NCBI GenBank assembly: GCA_017470715.1
Contig: JAFUYE010000002.1
Location: 1 to 64,000, forward strand
DNA length: 64,000 nt
Source of the DNA: Selenomonadaceae bacterium
GTDB taxonomy: Bacteria; Bacillota; Negativicutes; Selenomonadales; Selenomonadaceae
Reading direction: 5' to 3'
The notes beneath the pieces are model-generated. The model was not told the DNA's origin and did not search any database. It saw nothing but the letters and a program-made list of their open reading frames with translations. The position numbers and the translations under genes are program-made. Shown here in pieces: positions 33,258 through 42,599 of the stretch (position 1 is the first letter of the stretch; each line of letters opens with the position of its first letter).

Positions 33258-34034
33258 ATGGATTATCAGATTTTCAACGAGGACTGCATTTCGGGCATGA
33301 AAAAACTTGATGACGGCTCGGTCGACGCTATCATTTGCGACCCGCCGTTTCAAACAACCGACGCGTCGTGGGATATTCGGCTGCCGATTGAGGAAATGTG
33401 GGCTGAATTCAATCGCGTGACGAAACAAAACGCTGCGATCGTGCTGTTCAGTCAGCTCCCGTTCGCGGTCGACTTAATCAACGCAAATCGCAAAATGTTC
33501 AGGTACGAATGGATTTGGACGAAGTCAAAAGCTGTCGGATTTTTGAACGCAAACCGAATGCCAATGCGCGCACACGAAAATATTCTGGTTTTTTATCGCA
33601 AGCTCCCGACGTACAATCCGCAATTCCGCACGGGCAAGCCGTATGTCCGAATTCAGGACGAAGAGCCCCGCACTCGCGAAAGCGTTTACCAAGGTCGCGG
33701 TTCGTCAATCACAATCAACGACGGCAACCATTATTATCCGCGTGACGTACTCGAATATTCGCAACCGACAACGAACAACAAGATGGAGCCGCGTTTCCAT
33801 CCGACGCAAAAGCCGGTTGACTTGATGGAATTTTTAGTGAGGACTTACACAAATGAAGGTGAACTTGTGCTTGATTCCACAACGGGGAGTGGCTCGACGG
33901 GCGTGGCGTGCATGAAATCGCGTCGACGTTTCGTCGGCTTTGAACTCAATAAAAAATTCTATGACGTGAGCCGACAGCGTTTGGAACGTGCAATCAACGA
34001 ACGCGACCAAAATTTATTTGAGGTGAGATCATGA
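33258..34034 (+). CDS. DNA N6-adenine/N4-cytosine methyltransferase, beta-class (second paralogue)
   Basis: A 258-residue paralogue of the enzyme at 1252. Motif IV is DPPF at the same place (residues 28-31) and the SAM site is DSTTGSGSTG near the C-terminus. ATG 33258 has TGGAGG 11 bp upstream and aligns with the paralogue start. The specificity region between motifs diverges, so the recognition sequence probably differs. It sits among baseplate genes and overlaps gene V (ATGA), so it is expressed late with the tail. Confidence 0.86.
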   Translation: MDYQIFNEDCISGMKKLDDGSVDAIICDPPFQTTDASWDIRLPIEEMWAEFNRVTKQNAAIVLFSQLPFAVDLINANRKMFRYEWIWTKSKAVGFLNANRMPMRAHENILVFYRKLPTYNPQFRTGKPYVRIQDEEPRTRESVYQGRGSSITINDGNHYYPRDVLEYSQPTTNNKMEPRFHPTQKPVDLMEFLVRTYTNEGELVLDSTTGSGSTGVACMKSRRRFVGFELNKKFYDVSRQRLERAINERDQNLFEVRS

Positions 34035-34561
34035 CCGGTGACGCTCGGCAACTTGTTCGCGAAGGCAAAGTTTCGTCGATAAATGCCGAAAAGCACATGG
34101 TACGCGTCGTTTTTGAAGACAAGGACGGCATGACCAGCGCAGAAATGCCGATTTTGACGCCCTGCGCGGCGGGCAACAAATTTTACGCAATGCCTGACGT
34201 CGGCGATATGGTTGTCTGCCTGTTCGCAAGCAATTCCGACATGACGGGCAACGGTTGGATTATCGGCAGCCGATTCAATGACAAGTCAAAGCCTAACGCG
34301 AATTCGGCGGACGTGATGCGCATGGATTTTAACGATGACACGTTCGTCGAGTACAACCGCAAAAGTCACGAACTGAAAATCAAATGCGCGGGCAAAGTTA
34401 TCATTGAAGCTGAAGACAAAATTACGCTCAAGTCGGGCGACGATATTGTTTTCGACGCGGGCGGCGAAATTGTTTTCAAAGGCGCGAAGAGCTATTCACT
34501 CACCGCGACCGAAAACGTTATCCTCAAAGGTGAAAAAGTTCTTATCAACATGGAGGGCTGA
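34031..34561 (+). CDS. Baseplate spike protein V
   Basis: A 176-residue protein of the gpV family. N-terminal OB-like domain (VREGKVSSINAEKHMVRVVF ... PDVGDMVVCLFA) and a C-terminal beta-helix with short repeats (IKCAGKVIIEAEDKITLKSG ... ENVILKGEKVLINM) that builds the piercing needle. The PAAR tip protein follows. Confidence 0.87.
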   Translation: MTGDARQLVREGKVSSINAEKHMVRVVFEDKDGMTSAEMPILTPCAAGNKFYAMPDVGDMVVCLFASNSDMTGNGWIIGSRFNDKSKPNANSADVMRMDFNDDTFVEYNRKSHELKIKCAGKVIIEAEDKITLKSGDDIVFDAGGEIVFKGAKSYSLTATENVILKGEKVLINMEG

Positions 34562-34564
34562 CAC

Positions 34565-34882
34565 ATGCAAGCTACACGAATCGGCGACGGCACGTCGGGA
34601 GTTTGTGATGTCGGATTGCCCTGTTGCCCGCACGGACGCGCAGGCACAAATTCTACGGGCTCGTCAAACGTTTTCATTAATGGTTTGCCCGCTCACCGCG
34701 TTGGTGATTTTGGTGCGTGTAATTGCCCTCACGGCGGGACTTTTCAATCAACGTCGGGCAGCTCGACCGTTTTTATTAACGGACGCCCCGCCACTCGAAC
34801 CGGCGACGCTACGGCTTGCGTTGTGTGCGGAATGCCCGGCAGTCACGTTTCGGGAAGCCCGAACGTTTTTATCGGAGGTTAA
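34565..34882 (+). CDS. PAAR-domain spike tip protein
   Basis: A 105-residue protein with a double PAAR pattern: TRIGDGTSG ... CPHGRAG ... VFINGLPAHRVGD, then CPHGG ... VFINGRPATRTGD ... SPNVFIGG. The Cys and His residues would bind a metal ion at the needle point. It sits on gpV and makes first contact during membrane puncture. Confidence 0.87.
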   Translation: MQATRIGDGTSGVCDVGLPCCPHGRAGTNSTGSSNVFINGLPAHRVGDFGACNCPHGGTFQSTSGSSTVFINGRPATRTGDATACVVCGMPGSHVSGSPNVFIGG

Positions 34883-34885
34883 ATT

Positions 34886-35302
34886 ATGGCTATCGGCGCG
34901 TTTGCTGACGTGGTTTTTGAAGTGAACACAGACCGCGTTTTCACGTTTGACGATTTTAAATACGACGTGAAAAGCCGTTATGCTCGGCACGAATTGATTA
35001 ACGCAGAGCCCGTGCTTGAATGGCTCGGCATGGACACGCAAAAAATCACGTTGACGATAACAATGACCGCAACCTTGGGCGTCAATCCCGCTGTCGAAAT
35101 GGAAAAAGTTCGTCAGCTGTGCTTGAGCGGCGAAGCAGACTGGCTGGTTATCGGCAACACGGTCGTCGGCGGGCGGCTGTGGGTTATTACCGAAACTTCG
35201 TCGAAAGTTGAAGCGTGGGACAACGCGGGAAATATTCTCGTCGGCAAGATGGACGTGACGTTTGAGAGCTACGCGGCGGAGGTGCCCGAAAATGACCGTT
35301 GA
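34886..35302 (+). CDS. Tail protein U (P2 gpU-like)
   Basis: A 138-residue protein with the GpU pattern GAFADVVFEV ... ADWLVIGNTVVGGRLWVIT ... FESYAAEV. GpU helps complete the tail or baseplate. In P2 it lies beside X and D; here it lies between the PAAR gene and W, overlapping W by 11 bp. Confidence 0.78.
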   Translation: MAIGAFADVVFEVNTDRVFTFDDFKYDVKSRYARHELINAEPVLEWLGMDTQKITLTITMTATLGVNPAVEMEKVRQLCLSGEADWLVIGNTVVGGRLWVITETSSKVEAWDNAGNILVGKMDVTFESYAAEVPENDR

Positions 35303-35621
35303 CGTAATAATTGACTTGCGCGACGTAAAAATCATGCCCGAAGACGAAATCGCCGAAATCGTTCAGAACGTGCAGATGATAATCGCGACCACAAAATATA
35401 CAGTGCCGCTTGATAGAAATTTCGGCATCGACGCAAGATTTTTAGATGAGCCCGTCAACATTGCGCAGGCGCGGGCGTCGGCAGAAATAACGTCGGCAGT
35501 GAATTCACAGGAACCGCGGGCACGAGTACAAAAAATTCTTTTTGACGGCGACTTGACGGGCAGATTCGCAATCACGACACGTATTGAAATTGTCCGTGAA
35601 AAACTTCGCGGTTACGTTTAA
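35292..35621 (+). CDS. Baseplate wedge protein W (gp25-like)
   Basis: A 109-residue protein from ATG 35292 (ggaggtg 7 bp upstream). The core (EIVQNVQMIIATTKYTVPLD followed by RNFGID and EPRARVQKI) is the gp25/W lysozyme-like fold without the active site. It nucleates sheath assembly at the baseplate. Confidence 0.85.
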   Translation: MTVDVIIDLRDVKIMPEDEIAEIVQNVQMIIATTKYTVPLDRNFGIDARFLDEPVNIAQARASAEITSAVNSQEPRARVQKILFDGDLTGRFAITTRIEIVREKLRGYV

Positions 35622-35639
35622 TCGAAAGGAGGCGGAGGC

Positions 35640-37073
35640 GTGAAAAAACTTTCGACAATCAGTTTGCTTGACGTGTTGCCCGAATCAATTCTGCTTGATC
35701 CGAAACTAAAGGCTTCCGCTGAGGCACTCGACGCACAACTTAAATCGGTCACGGCGGCAACGCGTGAAGTGTTGCATTTGCCGCGACTGGACGAACTTTC
35801 GGGCAATATCTTAGATTATTTAGCTGAACAATTTCACTTAGATTTTTTTGAACCACTGTATCTGACGGAGACCGAAAAGCGCAATTTGATTCGTGAGTCA
35901 ATCGCGTGGCACCGAATCAAAGGCACGCCTGCCGCAGTCGAAAAAATTGCCCGTGACGTTTTTCGTGACGCCAAAATTCTTGAGTGGTTCGAGTACGGCG
36001 GCGAACCTTATCACTTCAAAATTCAGTCAAAAGGTTACAAAGAAACTCCCGACGGCTGGTTGACTTATTTGCGCATGGTCGACGTTGCCAAAAACGTTCG
36101 CTCGTGGTGCGACAATTACGAAGTGATTTTCGATGAAGACATTTTCGGCAAAAGTTACGCGTTCGCCGGTGCAATCGAACTTCAGACGGGCGACAAGGCA
36201 ATTTCGCTCGCCAAACCGAAACTTGATTCGGAAACAAAAATTTTCGCGGGCAACTCGAATTTGATTTTCGGCGACGTGACGGAAAGTTTACAACGTCCGA
36301 AATTGAAATTCGGCGTCCCGATTTTTGCGGGCACGGTCGACACTCGCGTCGGCAATATCAAAATCGGCACGGCAACGGAGCCGCACGACACCGACAATTA
36401 CATTGCGCATTCGTGGACGGGCAAAATTTTCGCGGGCACGGCTGACGGTTTTGTCGGTCGTAAAGTTTGGAGTTTGGCGCGTCCCAAAAATCAGCAAGCC
36501 GAATTGTCAATCGGTATCGCTGAAAAATCTGTCGGCGAAATTTTTATCAAGCCCGAACCGAAACTTAAAATTTCGCAACAGGCAAATCTTCACGCCGCAC
36601 CGGTTTTTGTTAAGGCGGGCAACGTCAAAGTCGAAACTTCAACGCGTCCCGACGAAGACGGCAATTATTTTTCTCATAAATGGCAGAGCCAAACTTACGC
36701 GGGCAACGCCGAACTTCGACACGGCGATATCCGCATTAATTACAAACCTGCTCAGCGGCGCGGATATAAATCGGTCGTGCGTGTCGGTGCAATACAAACT
36801 TTTTCGGGCGAAATTACAATCGGTTGCGAAGATGCCGACGACGAGGATTTTCCCCTAACGGGCGATTGGATTCGGTTGAGGTTCCGTTTCCCAAATTTAA
36901 GCAAGAAATTTATCACACTGCGCGACCCGCGTGACGACGTTGAAAAATCCGATATTCGCGAAGTCGGCAACATTGCAAGCAACGGCGGGGTTTTGATTAA
37001 TCGCGTCGGGCAGACGACGACGGGTATCGATTTGGCAATGCTGATTCGTCGCCGCGAAGAAACAATTTTGTAG
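35640..37073 (+). CDS. Baseplate protein I with long C-terminal beta-repeat extension
   Basis: 477 residues starting at GTG after aaggaggcggag. The first 180 match P2 gpI (LPRLDELSGNILDYLAEQFH ... KRNLIRESIAWHRIKGTPAA). The following 250 residues are an extension of about seven units centred on FAG/YAG plus G-D-I (KIFAGNSNLIFGDV, PIFAGTVDTRVGNIKIG, KIFAGTADGFVGRKV, QTYAGNAELRHGDIRIN). P2 gpI is about 180 residues, so the extension is a separate beta domain, perhaps the fibre-holding arm. Confidence 0.83.
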   Translation: MKKLSTISLLDVLPESILLDPKLKASAEALDAQLKSVTAATREVLHLPRLDELSGNILDYLAEQFHLDFFEPLYLTETEKRNLIRESIAWHRIKGTPAAVEKIARDVFRDAKILEWFEYGGEPYHFKIQSKGYKETPDGWLTYLRMVDVAKNVRSWCDNYEVIFDEDIFGKSYAFAGAIELQTGDKAISLAKPKLDSETKIFAGNSNLIFGDVTESLQRPKLKFGVPIFAGTVDTRVGNIKIGTATEPHDTDNYIAHSWTGKIFAGTADGFVGRKVWSLARPKNQQAELSIGIAEKSVGEIFIKPEPKLKISQQANLHAAPVFVKAGNVKVETSTRPDEDGNYFSHKWQSQTYAGNAELRHGDIRINYKPAQRRGYKSVVRVGAIQTFSGEITIGCEDADDEDFPLTGDWIRLRFRFPNLSKKFITLRDPRDDVEKSDIREVGNIASNGGVLINRVGQTTTGIDLAMLIRRREETIL

Positions 37074-37085
37074 GAGGTAATTTTT

Positions 37086-38420
37086 ATGGCAGATCTTTCC
37101 GAAATTCTGTCGGCGGGTTTGAACTTGACCGACGACCAACTTGCGCAACTTGCCGCAAACGCTTCGGCTTGGCGCGACGCCGAATTGAACAAACTTGCCG
37201 AAGACGTTGCGCGTGCCAAGGAAGGCACCAAATTAACTCGCAACGGCTTTGAACTTTTGGGCAAAGCTGTCGCAGGTAAGGAACTTCAATTTACACGCGT
37301 CAAACTCGGCGACGCGAACGGCGTTGTCGTCGATGATGATGAGCAATTCGAGATGAACGACTTGATTAATCCGCGTTTCGAGGCGGCTATCACGCAAGTT
37401 CAGCACACGGGCGGCGGCTGTATGGCGGTCAAATGTCAAGTCACAAATGCCCGCGTCGAAGAAGGTTTCCGAATTGCCGAGGTCGGTTTGTTCGCGATTG
37501 ACCCCGACACGGGCGAAGAATTAATGTACTGTTATCGCAATTCGGGCATTGCGTCAAGTTGGATGCCAAGCGGCGACGGTTCGGTTCTGTGGGACATTGT
37601 TTTGACGCTCATAACCGTTATCGACAAGGCGACCAACATCACTGCGGTTATCGACGGCGGACTCGTTTACTTGACGCAAGCCGAATTCATGGATCACGTC
37701 AACAGCGAAAATCCGCACCCGAATATTCCCGCCAAAGCCGACGAGGTTGATTTTTCCAATTACATTTGGGTTAATCCCGGCGACGACAAACTTCACACGA
37801 TGAAAGCAAGCGTCCTCGGCAGTCAGATTTTGGGCGGCGACGCGTCGAATATCCCGAAAATGAATTCCCGTTTGACGCAAGCCGAAATTAATTTGACAAA
37901 CCTGTACACGCAACTCAACGCCCGTGACGAACTCGGTCTTGACGCGAACTTGATGATGATTGAGCCGTTCGACGACAAAAAATGTTGCGACATGTATTCT
38001 TGCAAAGTTCAAACTGCGGTGGCGGGCGTTGCCAACGTTGAAATTGAGACCGACAGAAACGTTTTTGTCGGCAGCTGGTACACGATTACGGACGGCGAAA
38101 ATTCCGAATACGTTCAGGTTAAATCGGTGGCGCGCAACGGCGATAAAACCGTCGTGATTTTCAATCAGCCGTTGAATTTGACTTACGACTTGACGCGAAC
38201 ACGACTTTTGCGGACAACTGCGCTCATCAACAACGGCAAGGCGACCGGTGCGGGCGACATTCGCGGCAAGCAGTTGACTTTCGATTACACTTTTTCGGGC
38301 GTCGGTGAAAACGTCGAAACGCAGCTTGAACTTCACACGAATCAAACCAACGCCGCGAACTTCACCGTCACCGAAGACGGCACGTTTTCCGTCGACGGAT
38401 TTTTTACACTCACCGCTTAA
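37086..38420 (+). CDS. Tail-collar/fibre protein (DUF3751-like N-terminus)
   Basis: 444 residues, ATG behind taggaggta. Residues 45-190 match the tail-collar fibre domain (TRNGFELLGKAVAGKELQF, TRVKLGDANG, AEVGLFAIDPDTGEELMYCY). A short stalk (KMNSRLTQAEINLTNLYTQL) and two beta domains follow. This is the baseplate-proximal fibre piece in the position of P2 gpH. Confidence 0.78.
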   Translation: MADLSEILSAGLNLTDDQLAQLAANASAWRDAELNKLAEDVARAKEGTKLTRNGFELLGKAVAGKELQFTRVKLGDANGVVVDDDEQFEMNDLINPRFEAAITQVQHTGGGCMAVKCQVTNARVEEGFRIAEVGLFAIDPDTGEELMYCYRNSGIASSWMPSGDGSVLWDIVLTLITVIDKATNITAVIDGGLVYLTQAEFMDHVNSENPHPNIPAKADEVDFSNYIWVNPGDDKLHTMKASVLGSQILGGDASNIPKMNSRLTQAEINLTNLYTQLNARDELGLDANLMMIEPFDDKKCCDMYSCKVQTAVAGVANVEIETDRNVFVGSWYTITDGENSEYVQVKSVARNGDKTVVIFNQPLNLTYDLTRTRLLRTTALINNGKATGAGDIRGKQLTFDYTFSGVGENVETQLELHTNQTNAANFTVTEDGTFSVDGFFTLTA

Positions 38421-38435
38421 TTGGGAGGTATCAAA

Positions 38436-40541
38436 ATGGCTTTTGTTGTTAAGGACTACGGCAGCGGCGCGCTCGGCGACGTGACGGAAATCAGCTCGAC
38501 CGTCAACAGTTACGCACGAGTTACCGCCATCAACGCCACGTCCGTCACAATCGACACGGCAACGCAAGTGACGGGTACGGCAACTTTCACTGCCGGAGCG
38601 AAAATTTTGCTTCACGTCAGCGCGACGACTTCAAGCAGTTACAAAACTTATCTCGGCAACTGGTTGTTGGCGAACGTCACGGCGGTTAATTCGGGCGTCC
38701 TCACGCTCGACGTAAATCCGACGACTTGTATCACGTCAGCTGAACTTGCGCATTATTACGTTCAGGCGGTCGCCGTTGCCCAATACAAAAATTTGACGCT
38801 CGGCAGCGGTGTCACGATTACGCCGCCCGTTTACAACGTCACCAATTACAACGGCGGCATTGTCGCGATTATGTGTTCGGACACGCTCAAATTCGACGGC
38901 GGGCACATCAACTTGACCGACAAAGGAATTCCTGTTGCAAGCAAGGCACTTCGACCGACGACAGCAAATGACCCCGTCGACGACATTGACACTTACAGCG
39001 GCTGGGAAAATTCCGACACGCGCAATCATTTCTTTTTGAACGCGGGCGACGGCGCGGCTTTCATTATCGCGAAGAAAATGACTTGTCACGCGAATTCCCG
39101 AATCGGCAACACGGCAACTTACGGCGTGCAATTTTATCGCGGGGCAACAAATTCAGTCACGTATAACGAAACTGCCCCGTCAAATGTCACCAACGTCGGC
39201 GGCTCGACGATTTTGGTTGCCGCACAGACGATTGAAAATTTTACCTGCAAAATGTTCGCCAAATACCGCAGTTCGAGTTTGACCGCGGGGCAAGGCATTT
39301 GTCGCTGCTATATCGCGTCCGAAACGAAATTGCGCAACGACGAGGGACTTTACGCGTACGACTGCATTTCAAACAAAAGCCGTCTGAAATCCGCATTCGG
39401 CATTAAAAATTTCGGCAACGGTTCTTTCGGCGACTTGAACAACGTCACGACACAGCTGAACAATTACGCGAAAGTCACCGCGATTAACGGCAACAAAGTC
39501 ACGTACACGGGCGCGACGACCGACGGGCTCGCTCAGTTCGCTCAAGGCGCGATGGTTATGATTCATTGGAATCACAAAAACTCTACGACCGTCGCCGAAG
39601 CGGGCAGATTTTTTATCGCGAACGTTATCGACGAATACAACGGGGTTTTGACGCTCGACGCGACACCGCCGAACATTTCAATCACGAATTACGCGTGCCA
39701 AGTCGTTGCAATCCCGCAGGCAAAAAATTTCACGCTGTCGACAACGAACGAGGCAACTCCCGCGTTCAACGGCACACAGGGCGGCATTTGCGCTATCGCC
39801 GTCAGTAACACTTGCACGATGGACTCCCAAGCGAAAATACATGTTGCGGTGTCGACTGTCAGTTACGCTTACGGACGCACGGGACTTGCAACAATCGGCA
39901 ACGCTCAAGATTCAAACAAATTGCCAATCGGTCAAGGCTACGGTTCAATTTTTATTTTGGCGAACAATATGCAATTAGGCTCTGCTCTTAACGGGCAATA
40001 TTATAATTGGGTTGGAAGTTACGCAGATTCAGGTTACGCCTGTGGGGGCTACAGAGGCAACGCTTCTTCCGCACAAATAACCGACAAAAATATTGGTGGG
40101 TCGGGTGCTAACGGTGGTGCACCAAGTTTTTCGGAACGCGGCGGCTATGGCTCAAACGGCGCGGCAACAAAATTTAAGCGCCCTTACCAAGGAGCACACA
40201 TAATAATTGTAGCAAACAAAATCACGAAGTTTCATCAAGCTTTTATATCAACGGGCGGAACTGGGCTTTCTGGTTTTTCTTATGTAAGCGACACCAATAC
40301 AAGAGGATTACGGGCTTCGGGCGCGGGTTATGGCGGTCTAGGATTGCACAAAATAAATGATTCAACCCAGCATGTTTCAAGCGGTTATAATGGCGGTGCA
40401 GGCTCTAATTCGGCATCGTATTATAGCTCACAAAAAATAAGCGACACGGAAAAAGCTACAGGCGGCTCGTCGGGTTGGGCGTTCGTTTACTGCAACGAGG
40501 TTGTCAGTCAGGACACGACGGGCACCGTGCTTGCCAACTGA
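38436..40541 (+). CDS. Tail fibre/adhesin with duplicated domain and Gly-rich tip
   Basis: 701 residues from ATG 38436 (gggaggt upstream). Two copies of a 300-residue unit begin KDYGSGALGDVTEISSTVNS and KNFGNGSFGDLNNVTTQLNN. The end (about 510-690) is rich in Gly and aromatic residues (GGYRGNASS, GSGANGGAP, GYNGGAGSN), like polyglycine-sandwich adhesins of T4 gp38 type. From about 39975 to 40455 codon use changes (AGA, ATA, GCT, GGT) and GC content drops. The receptor-binding tip was probably exchanged by recombination. Confidence 0.75.
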   Translation: MAFVVKDYGSGALGDVTEISSTVNSYARVTAINATSVTIDTATQVTGTATFTAGAKILLHVSATTSSSYKTYLGNWLLANVTAVNSGVLTLDVNPTTCITSAELAHYYVQAVAVAQYKNLTLGSGVTITPPVYNVTNYNGGIVAIMCSDTLKFDGGHINLTDKGIPVASKALRPTTANDPVDDIDTYSGWENSDTRNHFFLNAGDGAAFIIAKKMTCHANSRIGNTATYGVQFYRGATNSVTYNETAPSNVTNVGGSTILVAAQTIENFTCKMFAKYRSSSLTAGQGICRCYIASETKLRNDEGLYAYDCISNKSRLKSAFGIKNFGNGSFGDLNNVTTQLNNYAKVTAINGNKVTYTGATTDGLAQFAQGAMVMIHWNHKNSTTVAEAGRFFIANVIDEYNGVLTLDATPPNISITNYACQVVAIPQAKNFTLSTTNEATPAFNGTQGGICAIAVSNTCTMDSQAKIHVAVSTVSYAYGRTGLATIGNAQDSNKLPIGQGYGSIFILANNMQLGSALNGQYYNWVGSYADSGYACGGYRGNASSAQITDKNIGGSGANGGAPSFSERGGYGSNGAATKFKRPYQGAHIIIVANKITKFHQAFISTGGTGLSGFSYVSDTNTRGLRASGAGYGGLGLHKINDSTQHVSSGYNGGAGSNSASYYSSQKISDTEKATGGSSGWAFVYCNEVVSQDTTGTVLAN

Positions 40542-40556
40542 GGAGGCGAAATTTAA

Positions 40557-42005
40557 ATGCTTCAATACAACACCATGCGCTTTGGCACGGACGAATTTGT
40601 TTTCGACCGTCAAGGCTTGCTCACGTCGAAAGTTGCGCTCGACACAACGGGGCAAACTTCGGTAGGCGCTTTCACAATCACGGGCAGCGAGCCCAACGGC
40701 ACCAAACGCCGCTTTCTGTTCAAGGTCGACAATAAAATTTGGAAGTTCGTCGAAGGCGCGCCCGTCGAATACACGGGCGGCACCGACGTTGACAGCGTCC
40801 TTGCGAACGGCAACACTGCGGCTGAAGTCACGGCGGTTGCGGATAATTCGGCGTGGGTCAACAAAAAAATCTACCCGATAATCGCGCTCTATGCCGACGT
40901 TGACGCGACGGTTATGCCGACCGCAAAAATTTCACTTGCCGCAATGTCAAGCAGTGCGACTTTCGAGTATTCGGTTGAAACTGCCGAGTACGAACTTAAA
41001 GAGGCGTCGCAAGCCACACCGCGAATTGTCAGCGTCGACGTGACGAGCGAAACAACCGGCAGCGCAATGGTTTACACGACAGCCCGCGTCAAAAACGGCG
41101 ACACGTGGAGCGATTACACGTCACTTGCCGCGATTTCGGGCAAGGAAGCCGAAGCAATTCAATTCAAAACGCGTTTCACCGTCACGACGCTTGACGGCAC
41201 CGACAGCGGCAAACTCACGAAAATTGTTATCCGCTACACCATGGGCGAGGCGGTTGTTTCGGGCGACAACGCCGAAATTTTCTCCGTGATTCAAGATTAC
41301 GAATTGCCGCTCGGAACGTGTTCGGTGACGATTCGCCACGACCGTTTGACCGACAGCGTAATCAAAGCTTACGTCAACTTGATGAAGCCGTCCAAAAGCA
41401 GAGTTTTCTTGCCGATTGGTGTCGCGACGGGCACTGCCGATACATTTGTCCTCGGCGAAAACGGCGTCGGTGACACGAACATTGACCAAAACACGCTTAA
41501 AGTTTTCGGCAACGGCGCACCTGTCGCGAATTTCAGCTACAACACCGAGACCAGCGAATTGACGGTTACGGCGGACGCGGGCACGGCAATCACGGCGTCA
41601 TATACTTACGATCGCGACCAAGAATTTTGGCGCGAAATGTCCAAAGACGTTAATCAGCAACCGTACAACGACGGAACGGTTTTGACGCGTTTCAGTTACT
41701 CGTTGCCCGAAGAGGAGCAATTCGGACAAACCGTCAGCAACATTCGCCTGCAACTTTACCGCACACAAGGCACGGTTACGAACGCGATTTTGGGCACGGC
41801 GAACGGCATGACTCAACAGTTCGTCCTCAAGCACGCCGCAAAAGCCGACACGATTATTTGTAACGCCGCGTGGAGCTACAACGAGAATTCGCAAATTTTG
41901 ACGTGCGTCGCGCCGAAAGATACCGAAATCACCATTTCGTATGACTGGATCGGCGAAAGTCACACGGTTCACAGTTGGGCGGCAGGTTGGTCGCCCGTGC
42001 TCTAA
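40557..42005 (+). CDS. Unrecognised tail/fibre-associated beta protein
   Basis: 482 residues, ATG 15 bp after the fibre gene. It is made of beta-sandwich-like segments (YTTARVKNGDTWSDYTSLA), a NGMTQQFVLKH/ATGTADTFVLGE motif repeated twice (each followed by a YNTETSELTVTA-like strand pair), and a C-terminal IGESHTVHSWAAGW. The repeats resemble domains in baseplate or fibre proteins. Function unknown; its place in the fibre block suggests a virion protein. Confidence 0.6.
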   Translation: MLQYNTMRFGTDEFVFDRQGLLTSKVALDTTGQTSVGAFTITGSEPNGTKRRFLFKVDNKIWKFVEGAPVEYTGGTDVDSVLANGNTAAEVTAVADNSAWVNKKIYPIIALYADVDATVMPTAKISLAAMSSSATFEYSVETAEYELKEASQATPRIVSVDVTSETTGSAMVYTTARVKNGDTWSDYTSLAAISGKEAEAIQFKTRFTVTTLDGTDSGKLTKIVIRYTMGEAVVSGDNAEIFSVIQDYELPLGTCSVTIRHDRLTDSVIKAYVNLMKPSKSRVFLPIGVATGTADTFVLGENGVGDTNIDQNTLKVFGNGAPVANFSYNTETSELTVTADAGTAITASYTYDRDQEFWREMSKDVNQQPYNDGTVLTRFSYSLPEEEQFGQTVSNIRLQLYRTQGTVTNAILGTANGMTQQFVLKHAAKADTIICNAAWSYNENSQILTCVAPKDTEITISYDWIGESHTVHSWAAGWSPVL

Positions 42006-42017
42006 GGAGGCTTGCAA

Positions 42018-42182
42018 ATGTCGCAGATAATCAAAAATCCGTTGACGCCCGAACAAATGAAACAACGCGAAACCGTCAGCGCAGAAAAACTTCGCGAAGC
42101 TCAAGACGCGCTGTTTATGAATTTGTTGCAACGTGTTGACGCTCTCGAAAATCCCCCAACGAAAAAATCTGTCAAAAAATAA
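42018..42182 (+). CDS. Small helical protein, 54 residues
   Basis: ATG with AAGGAGG 7 bp upstream. The product is one amphipathic helix (LTPEQMKQRETVSAEKLREA) with a Lys-rich tail (PPTKKSVKK). Small genes of this type (XkdX-like) often end tail operons. Function unknown. Confidence 0.65.
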   Translation: MSQIIKNPLTPEQMKQRETVSAEKLREAQDALFMNLLQRVDALENPPTKKSVKK

Positions 42183-42196
42183 TTCTCGCCGACGTT

Positions 42197-42226
42197 AAAG
42201 CCGTGCTCGATTCGGGTACGGCTTTT
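42197..42226 (+). terminator. Hairpin between tail and lysis genes
   Basis: AAAGCCGT paired with ACGGCTTT and followed by TT. It lies between the tail block and the holin ribosome site. Confidence 0.6.
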
Positions 42227-42253
42227 CGTTTGCCCGAAAGGAGCTGTTAGCAT

Positions 42254-42532
42254 GTGGAAGAGCTGATTTTGAAAGTTGGTGAATTCGGCGCACTCGGTCT
42301 CATCACGATTTACTTGCTCACCAAAGGCACGGACGCTTTAAAAGATTTGGCGAAGTCGAACGAATCACTTGCCAAGTCGGTTCAAACGCTTGCCGACAAA
42401 GTCAATCTGCTTGATAACCGCGTCGACGATTTTAAACAGCAAATGCGCGACGTCGGCGCACGCCTGAACAAAATCGAAAATCAACTTGAGGATTTGTGCC
42501 AACGCATTGAAAAATCAATACGCGGCGACTGA
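42254..42532 (+). CDS. Holin-like protein (BhlA/UviB type)
   Basis: 92 residues, GTG with aaaggagc upstream. One N-terminal membrane segment (FGALGLITIYLLT) and a long coiled coil (LAKSVQTLADKVNLLDNRVD). This is the shape of BhlA/UviB holins. It should make membrane lesions that release the endolysin coded 67 bp downstream. Confidence 0.7.
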   Translation: MEELILKVGEFGALGLITIYLLTKGTDALKDLAKSNESLAKSVQTLADKVNLLDNRVDDFKQQMRDVGARLNKIENQLEDLCQRIEKSIRGD

Positions 42533-42558
42533 TTCAACGTTCTTTGACAACTGAATAT

Positions 42559-42578
42559 CGCGGTCACTCGCGTTTTTT
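42559..42578 (+). terminator. Weak hairpin with T-run before the endolysin gene
   Basis: CGCG-GTCACT-CGCG followed by T6. The stem has only 4 bp, so it may only lower endolysin transcription. Confidence 0.4.
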
Positions 42579-42599
42579 GTGTGAAAGGAGCCAATCTGT

